Positions 24,794 through 33,677 of a stretch of 64,000 nt of DNA are shown here, one piece after another (position 1 is the first letter of the stretch; the number at the start of each line of letters is the position of its first letter). Where the stretch lies: contig NZ_JAGHQX010000006.1 in assembly GCF_017744095.1 (NCBI RefSeq), forward strand, positions 248,001 through 312,000, given 5' to 3'. A model generated the notes under the pieces. It made no database searches. It saw only the letters and a list, made by a program, of their open reading frames with translations, and was not told the origin of the DNA. Both the position numbers and the translations under genes were made by a program. This DNA comes from Shimia sp. R10_1 (lineage in GTDB: Bacteria > Pseudomonadota > Alphaproteobacteria > Rhodobacterales > Rhodobacteraceae).

Positions 24794-26194
24794 TCACCCG
24801 TTCCACAGCTCTGTGTCTGGATGGAACTGCGACCAGGCAAACCAGAAGGCCTGATGGCTGCCGAGATCAGCACCGCTTGCGTCCACCGCCTTGATCCCGC
24901 CGGCATCAAGCGCCAGCCGCACGTTTTCCACCGCGACCTCTTTGCCTGCGTTCAGCGCCACAAAGGCTGCGCTGCGCTGGAAGGCCACCGGCGTGCCCGA
25001 CGCTGTTACAATCCCGATGATGTCCTCATGCACAGGCAGACGTGGATCCACATCCCCAACCGGGAAAATCGGCCCATCGGCATCACGCCCATTGCGGAAA
25101 TCAAAATCTCGGCCCAGCGCCAACGCCTCCACCAGCACCGTGGTCTCTGGATGCGCGGCTTTCCACGCGCCCCAGGTTGTAGTCACCACACTCGCTTGCT
25201 CCAGTTGGATGCCACGTTTGGCCAGCGGGCCGGTCACAGCCTTGCCCAGAAACGTATCAAACACCGAGCCACTGGTGATGTCATACATCACTTTGTTAGA
25301 GCGGATCAGCAGACCCGAGGTCCGCAGCACCGGGCGCTCTACACCGAGGGGCATCTGATCGGTGAAATAGGCCTGTGCCGCACCGCATAGCGTACAATAA
25401 GGTATGCCCAGATCACGCCCGCCCAACGTGTCATTCACCATTTCACGCACTTCCATGATGCGGCGCGGATAGGCCCGGTATTCCCCGTTCACTTCCACCC
25501 CAAACACGACAGCATCATCCGCCAGCCAACGCGCCTCCTCGGCGCTGCTGACCTCCGGGTTGTCCGCAGCCGGGATGCAGTTGCAGGGATCATCCGTGGT
25601 GTCAAAAGGGCGATCGTCAATCAGCACGCCCCCCCAGGACACATGCCGCCAGTCGATATCCCCTTCAACAAAAATGCGATCCCAGCCGGGAATGATGCCT
25701 GTGAAAATCGCGCGCTTCGCTTCCAGATAGTCTGGCGGCGCAGGAATATCCCACGCAATCAGGTGATCCGTCACAATGCCCCAGTGATTATGGTTTGGCA
25801 GCTCCTTGCCCAGCAAGGAGCCCGCCGCGCCTCCCAACTCTGAAGTGAACTCTGGCCCCGTGGCAAAGCGCATCAGATCGCTGATGATCCACACCAGTCG
25901 CGGGTCTCCAGACGCGGTGATTTCGCCCAACGCAATTGTCTGATCCCGCCCCCAGCCGCCTTGGGCCATGCTGTCGACAAAGGCCACTCTTACAGCCTCC
26001 TGCACATCTTCAGACAACGGTCCTTCGGGAATCGCTGGCGGCGTGCCAAACTCCGCGATCACATGGTCTGGCAACGCGTCTGCCCCCTGCGCGGCCAACG
26101 CGCCCAGTAAGGTCAACGCCATCGCGCCGTTCGCAGCTGCGCCGACCAACCTGTCACGCGCACCTCCAAAGATCTCAAACCCCAGCTTCGCCAT
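24794..26194 (-). CDS. DUF3179 domain-containing exported protein
   Basis: A 466-residue protein with a signal or anchor segment (AANGAMALTLLGALAAQGADA, about residues 20-40). The DUF3179 part lies in the C-terminal two thirds: FGVEVNGEYRAYPRRIMEVREMVNDTLGGRDLGIPYCTLCGAAQAY with a CxxC pair, then SGLLIRSNKVMYDITSGSVFDTFLGKAVTGPL, and at the end FAWSQFHPDTELW. The function of DUF3179 is unknown; its members are exported and often lie near transport or carbohydrate genes. AGGAAGG lies 8 bases before the chosen ATG, favouring it over an ATG 18 bases upstream. The MFS gene precedes it on the same strand. Confidence 0.84.
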   Translation of the reverse strand: MAKLGFEIFGGARDRLVGAAANGAMALTLLGALAAQGADALPDHVIAEFGTPPAIPEGPLSEDVQEAVRVAFVDSMAQGGWGRDQTIALGEITASGDPRLVWIISDLMRFATGPEFTSELGGAAGSLLGKELPNHNHWGIVTDHLIAWDIPAPPDYLEAKRAIFTGIIPGWDRIFVEGDIDWRHVSWGGVLIDDRPFDTTDDPCNCIPAADNPEVSSAEEARWLADDAVVFGVEVNGEYRAYPRRIMEVREMVNDTLGGRDLGIPYCTLCGAAQAYFTDQMPLGVERPVLRTSGLLIRSNKVMYDITSGSVFDTFLGKAVTGPLAKRGIQLEQASVVTTTWGAWKAAHPETTVLVEALALGRDFDFRNGRDADGPIFPVGDVDPRLPVHEDIIGIVTASGTPVAFQRSAAFVALNAGKEVAVENVRLALDAGGIKAVDASGADLGSHQAFWFAWSQFHPDTELWNG

Positions 26195-26357
26195 GAATGA
26201 TCCTTCCTGCATCGGGCCTTGTTCGCCCCATGCTCTGTGAAACCCTGATGCGCACAGCGCAGCGGTGGTGCGCGCGTGCTCTCACCGTTCACATTCGTCG
26301 CAAATCAACGCCACGACCAATCACGTTTGCATCAAGCTGTGGTGATCGAAACAGCCG

Positions 26358-27578
26358 CTATGCGGCGGCCAAAGCCCCCGGTCCGCGCCGCACCCGAAAC
26401 AGGATCAGCCCCATGATCGCAATATTAAGCGCATTCCAAGCGATGCCGTTCACAAACGCCAGCTCATAGCTGCCGCTCACGTCATAGATCCAGCCAGACA
26501 TCCAACCGCCCAGCGCCATGCCCATGATCGTGGCCATCATGACAAAGCCAACCCGCGTGCCCGCTTCTCGCGCAGGCATGTATTCCCGCACCACCAGCGC
26601 ATAGGCAGGCACAATACCCCCCTGCGCCAAGCCAAACGCCGCGCTGATCAGGTAAAGAGAGACAAGCCCATCAAACGGCAGAAACAGAAACAGCGCCGCA
26701 GTCTGCAGAACCGATCCGATCAGAAGCGTCCAAACCCCGCCAAGCCGATCCGCCACAAGTCCGCTCACCAAACGCGAAAACACACCGCCAAGCAGCATCA
26801 GCGAGAGCATTTCTGCCCCCACCTCCGAGCCATAGCCCAGATCCACGCAGAAGCTCACAATGTGCACCTGCGGCATGCTCATCGCTACACAGCAGCCAAT
26901 CCCAGCAAGCCCCAGAACCCACATCAAAGGCGCTGGTTTCATCGGCGCCCCCGCTTGTCGCGCCACGGCGGCATTCTCCTGCGCAAGCAAGGCGTCCGTC
27001 GGCACCCTTGGGCGCAACAACAGCGCCAACGGCACCACGGCCACCAACGTCAGTGCCGCCAGCACCAGAAACACCGCACGCCAGCCATGATCGCTCAGCA
27101 CGCCTGACAGCAACACGGGCCAAAGTGCACCCGACAGGTAATTCCCACTCGCCGCGACCGCCACAGCGATCCCGCGCCGCCGCTGAAACCACAGCGACAC
27201 ATCCGCAATCAGCGGGCCAAAGCCCACCGCCGTGCCAAACCCAAGAAAGAAATGCACAAGCGACAGCATCCAGACAGAGCCACTGATCGCCGCCAGCCCA
27301 TAGCTCACCGCACTGAGAATGGCCGCCCCAATCAACGCGCGCGTCACCCCCCAACGATCCACGGCCTTGCCAATCGCAAAATTGCCAATCGCAAAACCCA
27401 CCATCGTCAGCACATAGGGCATCGACGCATCCGCCCGGTCGACACCGAACTCCGCCTGCACAGAAGGCATCACCACGATCACAGCCCACATGCCAACATT
27501 TGCGAAAACGCCAATCAACAGGGTGATGGCGAGGCGTATCCAGCTATAGCGGCTGTCAAGAGTGGGATGGTCCGTCAT
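26358..27578 (-). CDS. MFS transporter
   Basis: A 406-residue major facilitator with about 12 membrane helices. Visible are helix 1 (LAITLLIGVFANVGMWAVIVVMP), the inter-helix motif GKAVDRWGVTRALI (GxxxDRxGxR form), GFGTAVGFGPLIADVSLWFQRRRG and, in the second half, VSGLVADRLGGVWTLLIG. The helices 4-5 motif and the single-residue WF with RRRGIAVAVAASGNYLSG resemble the monocarboxylate or oxalate-formate antiporter group. The substrate is not clear. It lies upstream of DUF3179 on the same strand, with 163 bases between. Confidence 0.88.
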   Translation of the reverse strand: MTDHPTLDSRYSWIRLAITLLIGVFANVGMWAVIVVMPSVQAEFGVDRADASMPYVLTMVGFAIGNFAIGKAVDRWGVTRALIGAAILSAVSYGLAAISGSVWMLSLVHFFLGFGTAVGFGPLIADVSLWFQRRRGIAVAVAASGNYLSGALWPVLLSGVLSDHGWRAVFLVLAALTLVAVVPLALLLRPRVPTDALLAQENAAVARQAGAPMKPAPLMWVLGLAGIGCCVAMSMPQVHIVSFCVDLGYGSEVGAEMLSLMLLGGVFSRLVSGLVADRLGGVWTLLIGSVLQTAALFLFLPFDGLVSLYLISAAFGLAQGGIVPAYALVVREYMPAREAGTRVGFVMMATIMGMALGGWMSGWIYDVSGSYELAFVNGIAWNALNIAIMGLILFRVRRGPGALAAA

Positions 27579-27651
27579 GGCGCCACGCTAGTTGCACAAC
27601 TGCGCGCTGTATAGTGCCAGATCGCAGAAACTGAACCTTCATTCAGATCGA

Positions 27652-28068
27652 TCACGCAACCTGCTGATGCACCTCGATCACGTTGCCTTCCGGGTCGAGG
27701 AAAAACACCTGATGCCACTGCTTGGCAAAAGCCGTGCCATAATCTGAGTACGGCACGTCGTTGTCTTCCAAAACCTTCAGAAAGGCCGCGATATCATCGG
27801 TTCGAAAGGCAATGTGGCCGCGATCCACGGGGTTGATCACCTGCCCATTCACAAAGGCCACGTCCAGCCGCCGCTCCGCAAGGTGCATCTGCATGTCGCC
27901 ATCTGTGGCAAACCGGATTTTGCCATCATAGCCGGTGTTCTCATCCGCCTCCGTGCGCGGAAACTCCTCTTGCGGAATATCCGCGAGGCCCAAGACACGT
28001 GTGTAAAAATCATGGAGCCGGTCCACATCATGAGAGACAAAATTGATGTGGTGGAATTCGAGTTTCAT
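27652..28068 (-). CDS. VOC (glyoxalase/dioxygenase superfamily) protein
   Basis: A 138-residue metal-dependent fold built from paired beta-alpha-beta-beta-beta units. The start KLEFHHINFVSHDVDRLHDFYTRVLGL is typical, with the first metal ligand probably His7. The second unit carries HIAFRTDDIAAFLKVLEDN, and the end has FFLDPEGNVIEVHQ with the metal-binding Glu. Members include glyoxalase, fosfomycin resistance proteins and extradiol dioxygenases; I cannot assign the substrate. It lies between genes of unrelated function. Confidence 0.87.
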   Translation of the reverse strand: MKLEFHHINFVSHDVDRLHDFYTRVLGLADIPQEEFPRTEADENTGYDGKIRFATDGDMQMHLAERRLDVAFVNGQVINPVDRGHIAFRTDDIAAFLKVLEDNDVPYSDYGTAFAKQWHQVFFLDPEGNVIEVHQQVA

Positions 28069-28151
28069 TCTGCGGCGCTCCCAAGGCTATGGTCTGCGCC
28101 CATAGAGCCGCCATCAGAGAGCGGAATCAACCCATAGCGGATACACCGCTT

Positions 28152-28640
28152 TCACTCGCGGGATTTCTCCAGAAACTCTTTGAAGCGTTGCTGCACATAA
28201 GGCGGTTCACCAAAACTGCAAAATTCGCCACCGGAGCCGTGATACGCCCAGCGCGCCACCAGAAGTTGATGCTCAACGCAATATAGATTTTGTTCGTCAT
28301 CTATCACGCGTGTGCGCCAGCTGCCTTGCACACGTGTTGGCACGCGCACGCTTTTGCGTTTCGGGGGCGGGCTGCCTTTGACAACACGGTAGTTGGCTTC
28401 TTCCCACTTGCGTTTCATAAGCGTGACCAGCTCTGCGGCCTGATGTTTGCGCCGCCCGGCAAAGATCACATCGACCTCGACACCGTTCTCCATCAACCCC
28501 TTGATGATCACATCGTGACGGGTGTTTTTGCCAAACTTCGGAATCAGATTGATCACCAGCTCGGTGCTGGGTTTCTTAAACAACCCCTGATCTTCATAGG
28601 CCGGAGTGATGTCATCCGGGTTGCTGATGCGCTTCTTCAA
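28152..28640 (-). CDS. Conserved hypothetical protein with a TTG start
   Basis: I do not recognise a named domain in this 162-residue soluble, basic protein. It begins KKRISNPDDITPAYEDQGLF and continues STELVINLIPKFGKNTRHDVIIKGLMENGVEVDVIFAGRRKHQAAELVTLMKRKWEEANYRVV. A Lys-, Pro- and Arg-rich linker follows (PPPKRKSVRVPTRVQG), then a short domain with Trp, Tyr and Cys (LYCVEHQLLVARWAYHGSGGEFCSF). The start codon is TTG; no ATG is nearer. No signal peptide is seen. It is a single gene. Confidence 0.62.
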   Translation of the reverse strand: MKKRISNPDDITPAYEDQGLFKKPSTELVINLIPKFGKNTRHDVIIKGLMENGVEVDVIFAGRRKHQAAELVTLMKRKWEEANYRVVKGSPPPKRKSVRVPTRVQGSWRTRVIDDEQNLYCVEHQLLVARWAYHGSGGEFCSFGEPPYVQQRFKEFLEKSRE

Positions 28641-28776
28641 GATTCTGTTCCGCTGTTTTTCTGGGACTCAACCCAGGAGGTTCCGCGCCCACAGTCATTG
28701 TGACATATTAAGAAACCGTTTCCTGAACAGCAGCTACGCATAGAAGTCGTGACTAAAACTTAAATCACTTGCGCAA

Positions 28777-28802
28777 ATAAAAAGGGGCGCAGCCGCGCCC
28801 CC
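28777..28802 (-). terminator. Terminator near the PLP enzyme gene
   Basis: The arms GGGGCGC and GCGCCCC form a short GC-rich stem. On the - strand a T-rich run follows it, which fits the gene read leftward from 29983. Confidence 0.7.
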
Positions 28803-28840
28803 AAACGTCACCCCGCTACCGCGCGCTTCTCATGGCGACT

Positions 28841-29983
28841 TCACTGGCCCAACGCTTGCCCCAGATCCGCAATCAGATCCTCGGCGCTTTCAATGCCAAC
28901 GGAAATGCGCAGCAAGGTTTCCGGGATCCCGGTGTGGGATTCAATCGTGTGGCGATGCTCCACAAGGCTCTCTACCCCGCCCAACGAAGTGGCGCGATGA
29001 AACAGCTTCAGCTTGCCCGCCACCTGCAACGCCGTCGCTTTGTCCCCTTTCACAAGGAAGGACATCAGAAAGCCAGCGCCACCCGGCATCTGCGTCTGCG
29101 CCAGCGCATAATGCGCATGGCTTTCCAGCCCCGGAAACAACACCGCATCCACCTTCGGATGATCTTCCAGAAAACGCGCCACCTTCAGCGCGTTCTCGGC
29201 CATGCGGTCAACCCGCACAGACAGCGTGCGCATGCCGCGCAGCAAAAGCCAGGCTTCAAACGGCCCCATCACCGCCCCCGCGCTGGCCCGATCATTGGCA
29301 ATCTCTTCCCAAACCGGGGTGACGTCCTTCGTCACAAGCACCCCGCCCAAAACATCGGAATGGCCGTTGATCACTTTGGTGGTTGAATGCATCACAACAT
29401 CTGCGCCAAATTCCAAAGGTTTTGACAAAAGCGGCGACGCCGCCGTGCTGTCCACCGCCAAGAGCGCGCCACAGCTGGCCGCCGCCGCCTTCGCCGCCGC
29501 AATATCCACAACTTTCAGCCAGGGATTGGAAGGTGTCTCCACCCAAACCAAATGCGCAGGTCCCACTGCGCAGGCCGCCTGCAACGCAGCGGCGTCACTG
29601 GCATCTACCTCAGCAATCTCTATCTGGCGGCGGGCACAGAACTCACGGATCCACTTGGTTGTGCCCCAGTAAATGCCTGATTGCACCACAACCCGCCCCC
29701 CGGTTGGCACCGTGCGAAACAGCGCCGCAATCGCAGCCATGCCCGATGGGAACAGCAACGCTTCGGACCCACCCTCAAGCTGCGCCAGAACCCCCTCGGC
29801 CTGACGCACCACATCATTGTGCGGGCGACTGTACAGGTTGTTTTCATTGAGCAGCTTATAGTCTTCATCGCGCGCATACGTCGTCGCGGGCTGAATGGGT
29901 GGCACCACGCCACCGCTCTGCAGATCAATCGCCCCACCGGCCTGCGCGAGCACCGTCTCTGGCTGCATATCTTTGAAATCCAT
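28841..29983 (-). CDS. PLP-dependent Cys/Met metabolism enzyme (cystathionine beta-lyase / gamma-synthase family)
   Basis: A 380-residue fold-type I enzyme of trans-sulfuration. The PLP lysine is Lys203 in MHSTTKVINGHSDVLGG. Other marks are NLYSRPHNDVVRQAEGVLAQLEGGSEALLFPSGMAAIAALF, ETPSNPWLKVVDIAA and the late block SLGGVESLVEHRH followed by LLRISVGIESAEDLIADL. It could act as a cystathionine beta-lyase or gamma-synthase, or in O-acyl homoserine sulfhydrylation; the sequence does not tell which. AGGGGAAAG stands before the chosen ATG. It is divergent from the pseudouridine synthase, 98 bases away. Confidence 0.87.
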   Translation of the reverse strand: MDFKDMQPETVLAQAGGAIDLQSGGVVPPIQPATTYARDEDYKLLNENNLYSRPHNDVVRQAEGVLAQLEGGSEALLFPSGMAAIAALFRTVPTGGRVVVQSGIYWGTTKWIREFCARRQIEIAEVDASDAAALQAACAVGPAHLVWVETPSNPWLKVVDIAAAKAAAASCGALLAVDSTAASPLLSKPLEFGADVVMHSTTKVINGHSDVLGGVLVTKDVTPVWEEIANDRASAGAVMGPFEAWLLLRGMRTLSVRVDRMAENALKVARFLEDHPKVDAVLFPGLESHAHYALAQTQMPGGAGFLMSFLVKGDKATALQVAGKLKLFHRATSLGGVESLVEHRHTIESHTGIPETLLRISVGIESAEDLIADLGQALGQ

Positions 29984-30081
29984 GATCTTTCCCCTCGCAC
30001 TGCGGCCTTTAGTCTTGCGGCGCACAAAACCGCAGGCCAAGCGAACTTGCAACCCCAAGCACCGCCCGTGTAGGAGAGGTC

Positions 30082-30630
30082 ATGACCCGCGTGATCTTAT
30101 TCAACAAACCCTATGATGTGCTGTCTCAATTCACCGACAAGGGAACCGAGGGCAGCCCCCGGCGCACGCTCTCTGATTTCATTGACGTGCCCAAAGTCTA
30201 TGCCGCCGGACGGCTGGACCGCGACAGCGAGGGGCTTATGGTGCTGACCGATGACGGCAAGCTGCAGGCCAAGATCAGCAACCCACGCCACAAAATGGCA
30301 AAAACCTATTGGGTCCAGGTGGAGGGCGAGCCAGATGAAGCCACGCTCCAAGCGCTGCGCAAAGGGGTGGAGCTGAAAGACGGCCTCACCCGCCCGGCAC
30401 AGGCGCAACGCATTGATGCGCCCGCCAATCTCTGGCCCCGCACCCCTCCGGTGCGCTTTCGCAAATCCGTGCCCGATTGCTGGATCGCGCTGACAATCCG
30501 CGAAGGGCGCAACCGTCAGGTCCGTCGCATGACCGCCGCCGTCGGCCACCCCACCCTGCGCCTGATCCGCGCACAGATCGGCACGTGGTCACTCAATGGG
30601 CTGGAAACAGGAAAATGGCGCGATGCATAA
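30082..30630 (+). CDS. rluE: 23S rRNA pseudouridine synthase (RluE type)
   Basis: This 182-residue enzyme turns a uridine of 23S rRNA into pseudouridine; E. coli RluE modifies U2457. The RsuA-family motif with the catalytic Asp is [17 protein letters not shown] at about residues 43-59. Others are [45 protein letters not shown]. It lacks an S4 domain, matching RluE rather than RluB or RsuA. AGGAGAGG lies before the ATG. It is a single gene ending about 100 bases before mipZ. Confidence 0.87.
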   Translation: MTRVILFNKPYDVLSQFTDKGTEGSPRRTLSDFIDVPKVYAAGRLDRDSEGLMVLTDDGKLQAKISNPRHKMAKTYWVQVEGEPDEATLQALRKGVELKDGLTRPAQAQRIDAPANLWPRTPPVRFRKSVPDCWIALTIREGRNRQVRRMTAAVGHPTLRLIRAQIGTWSLNGLETGKWRDA

Positions 30631-30735
30631 CAATGCTACGCACTTTTCCTGTGGAAAATCACAACATATAGTAGACACTAACAAGGCCGCACCGTAAGAG
30701 CCGCGGCACTGAAACTTCGAGCAGGGACAAGCGGA

Positions 30736-31545
30736 ATGGCACATATCATCGTTGTCGGAAACGAAAAGGGCGGCGCGGGCAAATCCACCTTGTCGATGCA
30801 CATCGCAACCGCGCTGGCGCGCATGGGCCACCGTGTGGGCGCGCTTGATCTCGACCTGCGCCAGAAAAGCTTTGGCAGCTATGCCGCCAACCGCCAGCGC
30901 TACTGCGAAAAAGCAGGGCTCTCGCTTCCGGGCCCAACCTACCACGAGCTGCCCGAGATCGATCCAGAGACGCTTCAGGAAGGCGAAAACATCTATGATC
31001 AGCGTCTTTCCGCAGCGGTTTCGATGCTGGAGGCAAACAACGACTTTATCCTGATCGACTGCCCCGGCTCTCACACCCGCCTCAGTCAGGTGGCGCACTC
31101 CCTCGCGGACACGCTTGTCACACCGCTCAACGACAGTTTTGTCGACTTTGATCTGCTGGCGAAAGTGAACGAAGACGCAGAGAAAATTCTCGGCCCTTCC
31201 GTCTATTCCGAAATGGTCTGGAACGCGCGGCAACTGCGCGCACAGGCCGGGCTGAAACCCATCGACTGGATCGTCATGCGCAACCGCATGGGTGCCCAGC
31301 AGATGGTGAACAAAGAAAAGATGGGCAAGGCGCTGGATCGTCTGGCCAAACGCATCGGCTTCCGCGTCGCGCCGGGCTTTAACGAGCGTGTGGTGTTCCG
31401 GGAGCTGTTCCCGCGCGGCCTGACCCTGCTCGATCTGCGCGATATCGGGGTGAAACAACTCAACATCTCCAATGTCGCCGCCCGCCAAGAGCTGCGCGAC
31501 CTGATCAAGGCGCTCAACCTGCCCGGCGTCTCCATAGACTTCTAA
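30736..31545 (+). CDS. mipZ: Division plane positioning ATPase MipZ
   Basis: MipZ is a ParA-type ATPase that forms a gradient from the cell poles by way of ParB and keeps FtsZ from assembling there, so that division is placed at mid-cell. The 269 residues show the deviant Walker A EKGGAGKST (Lys11 to Ser17), ALDLDLRQKSFGSYAANRQ, the Walker B-like FILIDCPGSHT and VVFRELFPRGLTLLDL, in the MipZ pattern rather than plain ParA. It is found in Alphaproteobacteria that lack MinCDE. The exosortase E gene starts 6 bases after its stop, so the two are probably on one transcript. Confidence 0.93.
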   Translation: MAHIIVVGNEKGGAGKSTLSMHIATALARMGHRVGALDLDLRQKSFGSYAANRQRYCEKAGLSLPGPTYHELPEIDPETLQEGENIYDQRLSAAVSMLEANNDFILIDCPGSHTRLSQVAHSLADTLVTPLNDSFVDFDLLAKVNEDAEKILGPSVYSEMVWNARQLRAQAGLKPIDWIVMRNRMGAQQMVNKEKMGKALDRLAKRIGFRVAPGFNERVVFRELFPRGLTLLDLRDIGVKQLNISNVAARQELRDLIKALNLPGVSIDF

Positions 31546-31551
31546 ATACGC

Positions 31552-33147
31552 ATGACTGGCCCGGATCTCGCATCGTCCCCCGGGCCATCGCGCCCAGCCC
31601 GCCTCACAGCCATGATTGCTCTGGCTGTGGCAGAGCTGCTGCTGGTCATCATCGCCTATCAGGTCATGGCCTCCATCGAGTGCCGCCTGACCGAAGTGGA
31701 AGCCGCTTGCCGCGCCGTGCGCTCCATGACCGCGCGCGGTCTGTCCATCCTTACAGTGATGGCAATTTATTTCTGGCTGCGCCCTGACGCCTATCGCTCG
31801 CTTACCAAGACAACAGGCGACACGCCGGGCAACGCACGATGGATCTGGGTGCATTTTGCGGGTCTTGCCCTGATTTTTGCACCGCTCGCGCTCTTTGGCG
31901 TCGATGAAATCAACAAATCTTTCCTGCCAACATTGCTATTTATGGGGCTGGGCAGCCTGTTCACCATACTGGGCGGGCTTTTCTGGGTGACGCCCTTGAG
32001 AAGCTGGCGCAGCTGGATGCGCAGCGACAGCTACCTGCTGCCCTTTGCCCTGCTGCTGGGTTTCTTGGTGCCTGATCTCGCCAATCTGATCCGCCCCGTT
32101 TGGGAATGGTCGACCCTCAGCAGCCTCACCTTCTTTCTGGTGTTTCTCACACTTGTCCTGTTTGGCTTTCAGGTCAGCGTCGATCCGCCAATCTATGTGA
32201 TCGGCATCGAAGACTTCTTCGTCCAGATCGCCAGCCAGTGCTCCGGTGTCGAAGGCATCGCCCTGATCACGATTTTCATGGGGTTCTATGCCCTGCTGAT
32301 GCGCCCGGATCTGCGCCAAAAACGCTTCTGGCTGATCCTCTATCCTCTGGCCGTATTCACCAGCTGGCTGTTCAACATTTTGCGCATCTCAGTGTTGATC
32401 ATCATTGGCGCGCGCATCTCTCCTGAACATGCTCTCAATGGATTTCATTCCTATGCGGGCTGGCTCATGTTCACCGCCCTCGCCCTTGGTGTGGTGGTGG
32501 TCGCACATCAGGCCCGCTGGCTACATCGCACAACACGCCCGCACAAACCACGCGCCGCCCTGCGCGCCGATCCGCTTTCGGCACAAATCATCCCCTTCAT
32601 TGTGATGATGCTTTCTGGCGTGATTGTCTCAGCCTTCTGGCCCACCCCAGCAGAGGGCTACCCGCTGCGCACCGCCCTCATGGCTGCCGCCTTACTGTAT
32701 TTTCTGCCTGCGCTGCGCGGCTGGTGTGCGCTGCCCTCCAAAACCGCGATTGCGACAGGCTGTGCCATCGGCGTTCTGTGGATTGTCACAGCTCCAGTTG
32801 AGTCTGCCACCTCCAACACACCCGCGCCGGACGCCCTCTGGATCGCCCTGCGCCTCATCGGCACAATTCTCCTGGTACCTCTGATCGAAGAGCTGTTTTT
32901 CCGGGGCTACATACTGCGTCGCCTCAATCGCGATGGCTTGATCTGGACGGTGATCGCCGTCACCGTCTCAAGCATCCTCTTTGGTCTGCTGCATGATCGC
33001 ATTCTCGCAGGCACCTTGGCCGGCATTGCATTCGGCTGTCTTTATCTGCAACGCAAACGACTGGCAGATCCAATCGCAGCGCATATGATCGCCAATGCGC
33101 TGATTGCCATCATGGCGCTGCTCACAGAAAAATGGGCGCTCATTTGA
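31552..33147 (+). CDS. xrtE: Exosortase E fused to a CPBP-type protease (VPEID-CTERM system)
   Basis: This 531-residue membrane protein joins an exosortase, residues 20-325, to a CPBP (CAAX-type) intramembrane protease, residues 345-530. The exosortase triad is visible as Cys230 (ASQCSGVEG), Arg278 (NILRIS) and His299 (NGFHSYAGW). The protease motifs are Glu446-Glu447 with Arg451 (IEELFFRGY), His481 (FGLLHDR) and His511-x3-Asn515. Such enzymes are known to go with VPEID-CTERM substrates: cutting near the C-terminal motif and moving the protein to the outside. About 14 membrane helices are expected. The only visible substrate is the convergent gene at 33185. Function of the pair is unknown. 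Confidence 0.92.
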   Translation: MTGPDLASSPGPSRPARLTAMIALAVAELLLVIIAYQVMASIECRLTEVEAACRAVRSMTARGLSILTVMAIYFWLRPDAYRSLTKTTGDTPGNARWIWVHFAGLALIFAPLALFGVDEINKSFLPTLLFMGLGSLFTILGGLFWVTPLRSWRSWMRSDSYLLPFALLLGFLVPDLANLIRPVWEWSTLSSLTFFLVFLTLVLFGFQVSVDPPIYVIGIEDFFVQIASQCSGVEGIALITIFMGFYALLMRPDLRQKRFWLILYPLAVFTSWLFNILRISVLIIIGARISPEHALNGFHSYAGWLMFTALALGVVVVAHQARWLHRTTRPHKPRAALRADPLSAQIIPFIVMMLSGVIVSAFWPTPAEGYPLRTALMAAALLYFLPALRGWCALPSKTAIATGCAIGVLWIVTAPVESATSNTPAPDALWIALRLIGTILLVPLIEELFFRGYILRRLNRDGLIWTVIAVTVSSILFGLLHDRILAGTLAGIAFGCLYLQRKRLADPIAAHMIANALIAIMALLTEKWALI

Positions 33148-33184
33148 ACGCCCACCTACAAAAGATTTTAAAACCCAAATAGGT

Positions 33185-33472
33185 TTAGCCGTCTGTCCGG
33201 CTGCGCCGCCGCAGCTCCCACGCTAAGGCCAAAGTCGCCAAAACGGCCGCCACTGCCAGCAAGCCAGCACCCGCATCAATTTCAGGCACCGCGTTGGAGG
33301 CCCCACCGCCCCCAGAATTTCCCAGGCTGGCCTGATAGTTGTTCCAGAACTGCTGCCACCAGCTCCAGTCCCATCGCCAACCGGAATGACTTTGTGCAAA
33401 AGCAGAGGACGCGCTTACAGCGAAAGCAGCCGCTGCGAGACCTACAGTCTTCATTTTTCCAAAGAGTTCCAT
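33185..33472 (-). CDS. VPEID-CTERM sorting-domain protein with a Trp-rich segment
   Basis: A 95-residue protein that is the likely exosortase E substrate. Residues 1-26 form a signal peptide (cut after AFA). Residues 27-61 are the exposed part: QSHSGWRWDWSWWQQFW has Trp at 32, 34, 36, 38, 39 and 43, followed by a Gly-Ser linker. The sorting signal is VPEID (62-66), a hydrophobic helix (67-85) and the basic tail RRRSR. I use the ATG at 33472; the ATG at 33454 (MKTVGLAAAA) is an alternative with GGAAAA before it. It converges with xrtE, ending 38 bases away. The role is unknown. Confidence 0.88.
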   Translation of the reverse strand: MELFGKMKTVGLAAAAFAVSASSAFAQSHSGWRWDWSWWQQFWNNYQASLGNSGGGGASNAVPEIDAGAGLLAVAAVLATLALAWELRRRSRTDG

Positions 33473-33677
33473 CGCAATCCCAACCACTTAAAATTCTCAC
33501 CACGAAATTGACACATTCCACCGCGCCAGCTCAAGAAATTTGGCTCAAATTAACTTTAAATCGATGCAGGCGGGCGGCTGATTGTGCCCATCGAAAAAAC
33601 AATCAGCGCGGATGTGGGTGACTGTCCGCAAATGCTCATCACCACAGGCGCGCCCAGGTGCGAATCACCGCAGTCTT

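Noticed and set aside
30589..31854. 421-codon open frame on the - strand opposite mipZ and the start of xrtE
   Set aside because: mipZ and xrtE match known families over their full length; the opposite frame has no family and no ribosome binding site.
33454..33487. GTG start at 33487 for the VPEID-CTERM protein
   Set aside because: It adds five residues before the signal peptide without a better ribosome binding site; the ATGs at 33472 or 33454 are more likely.
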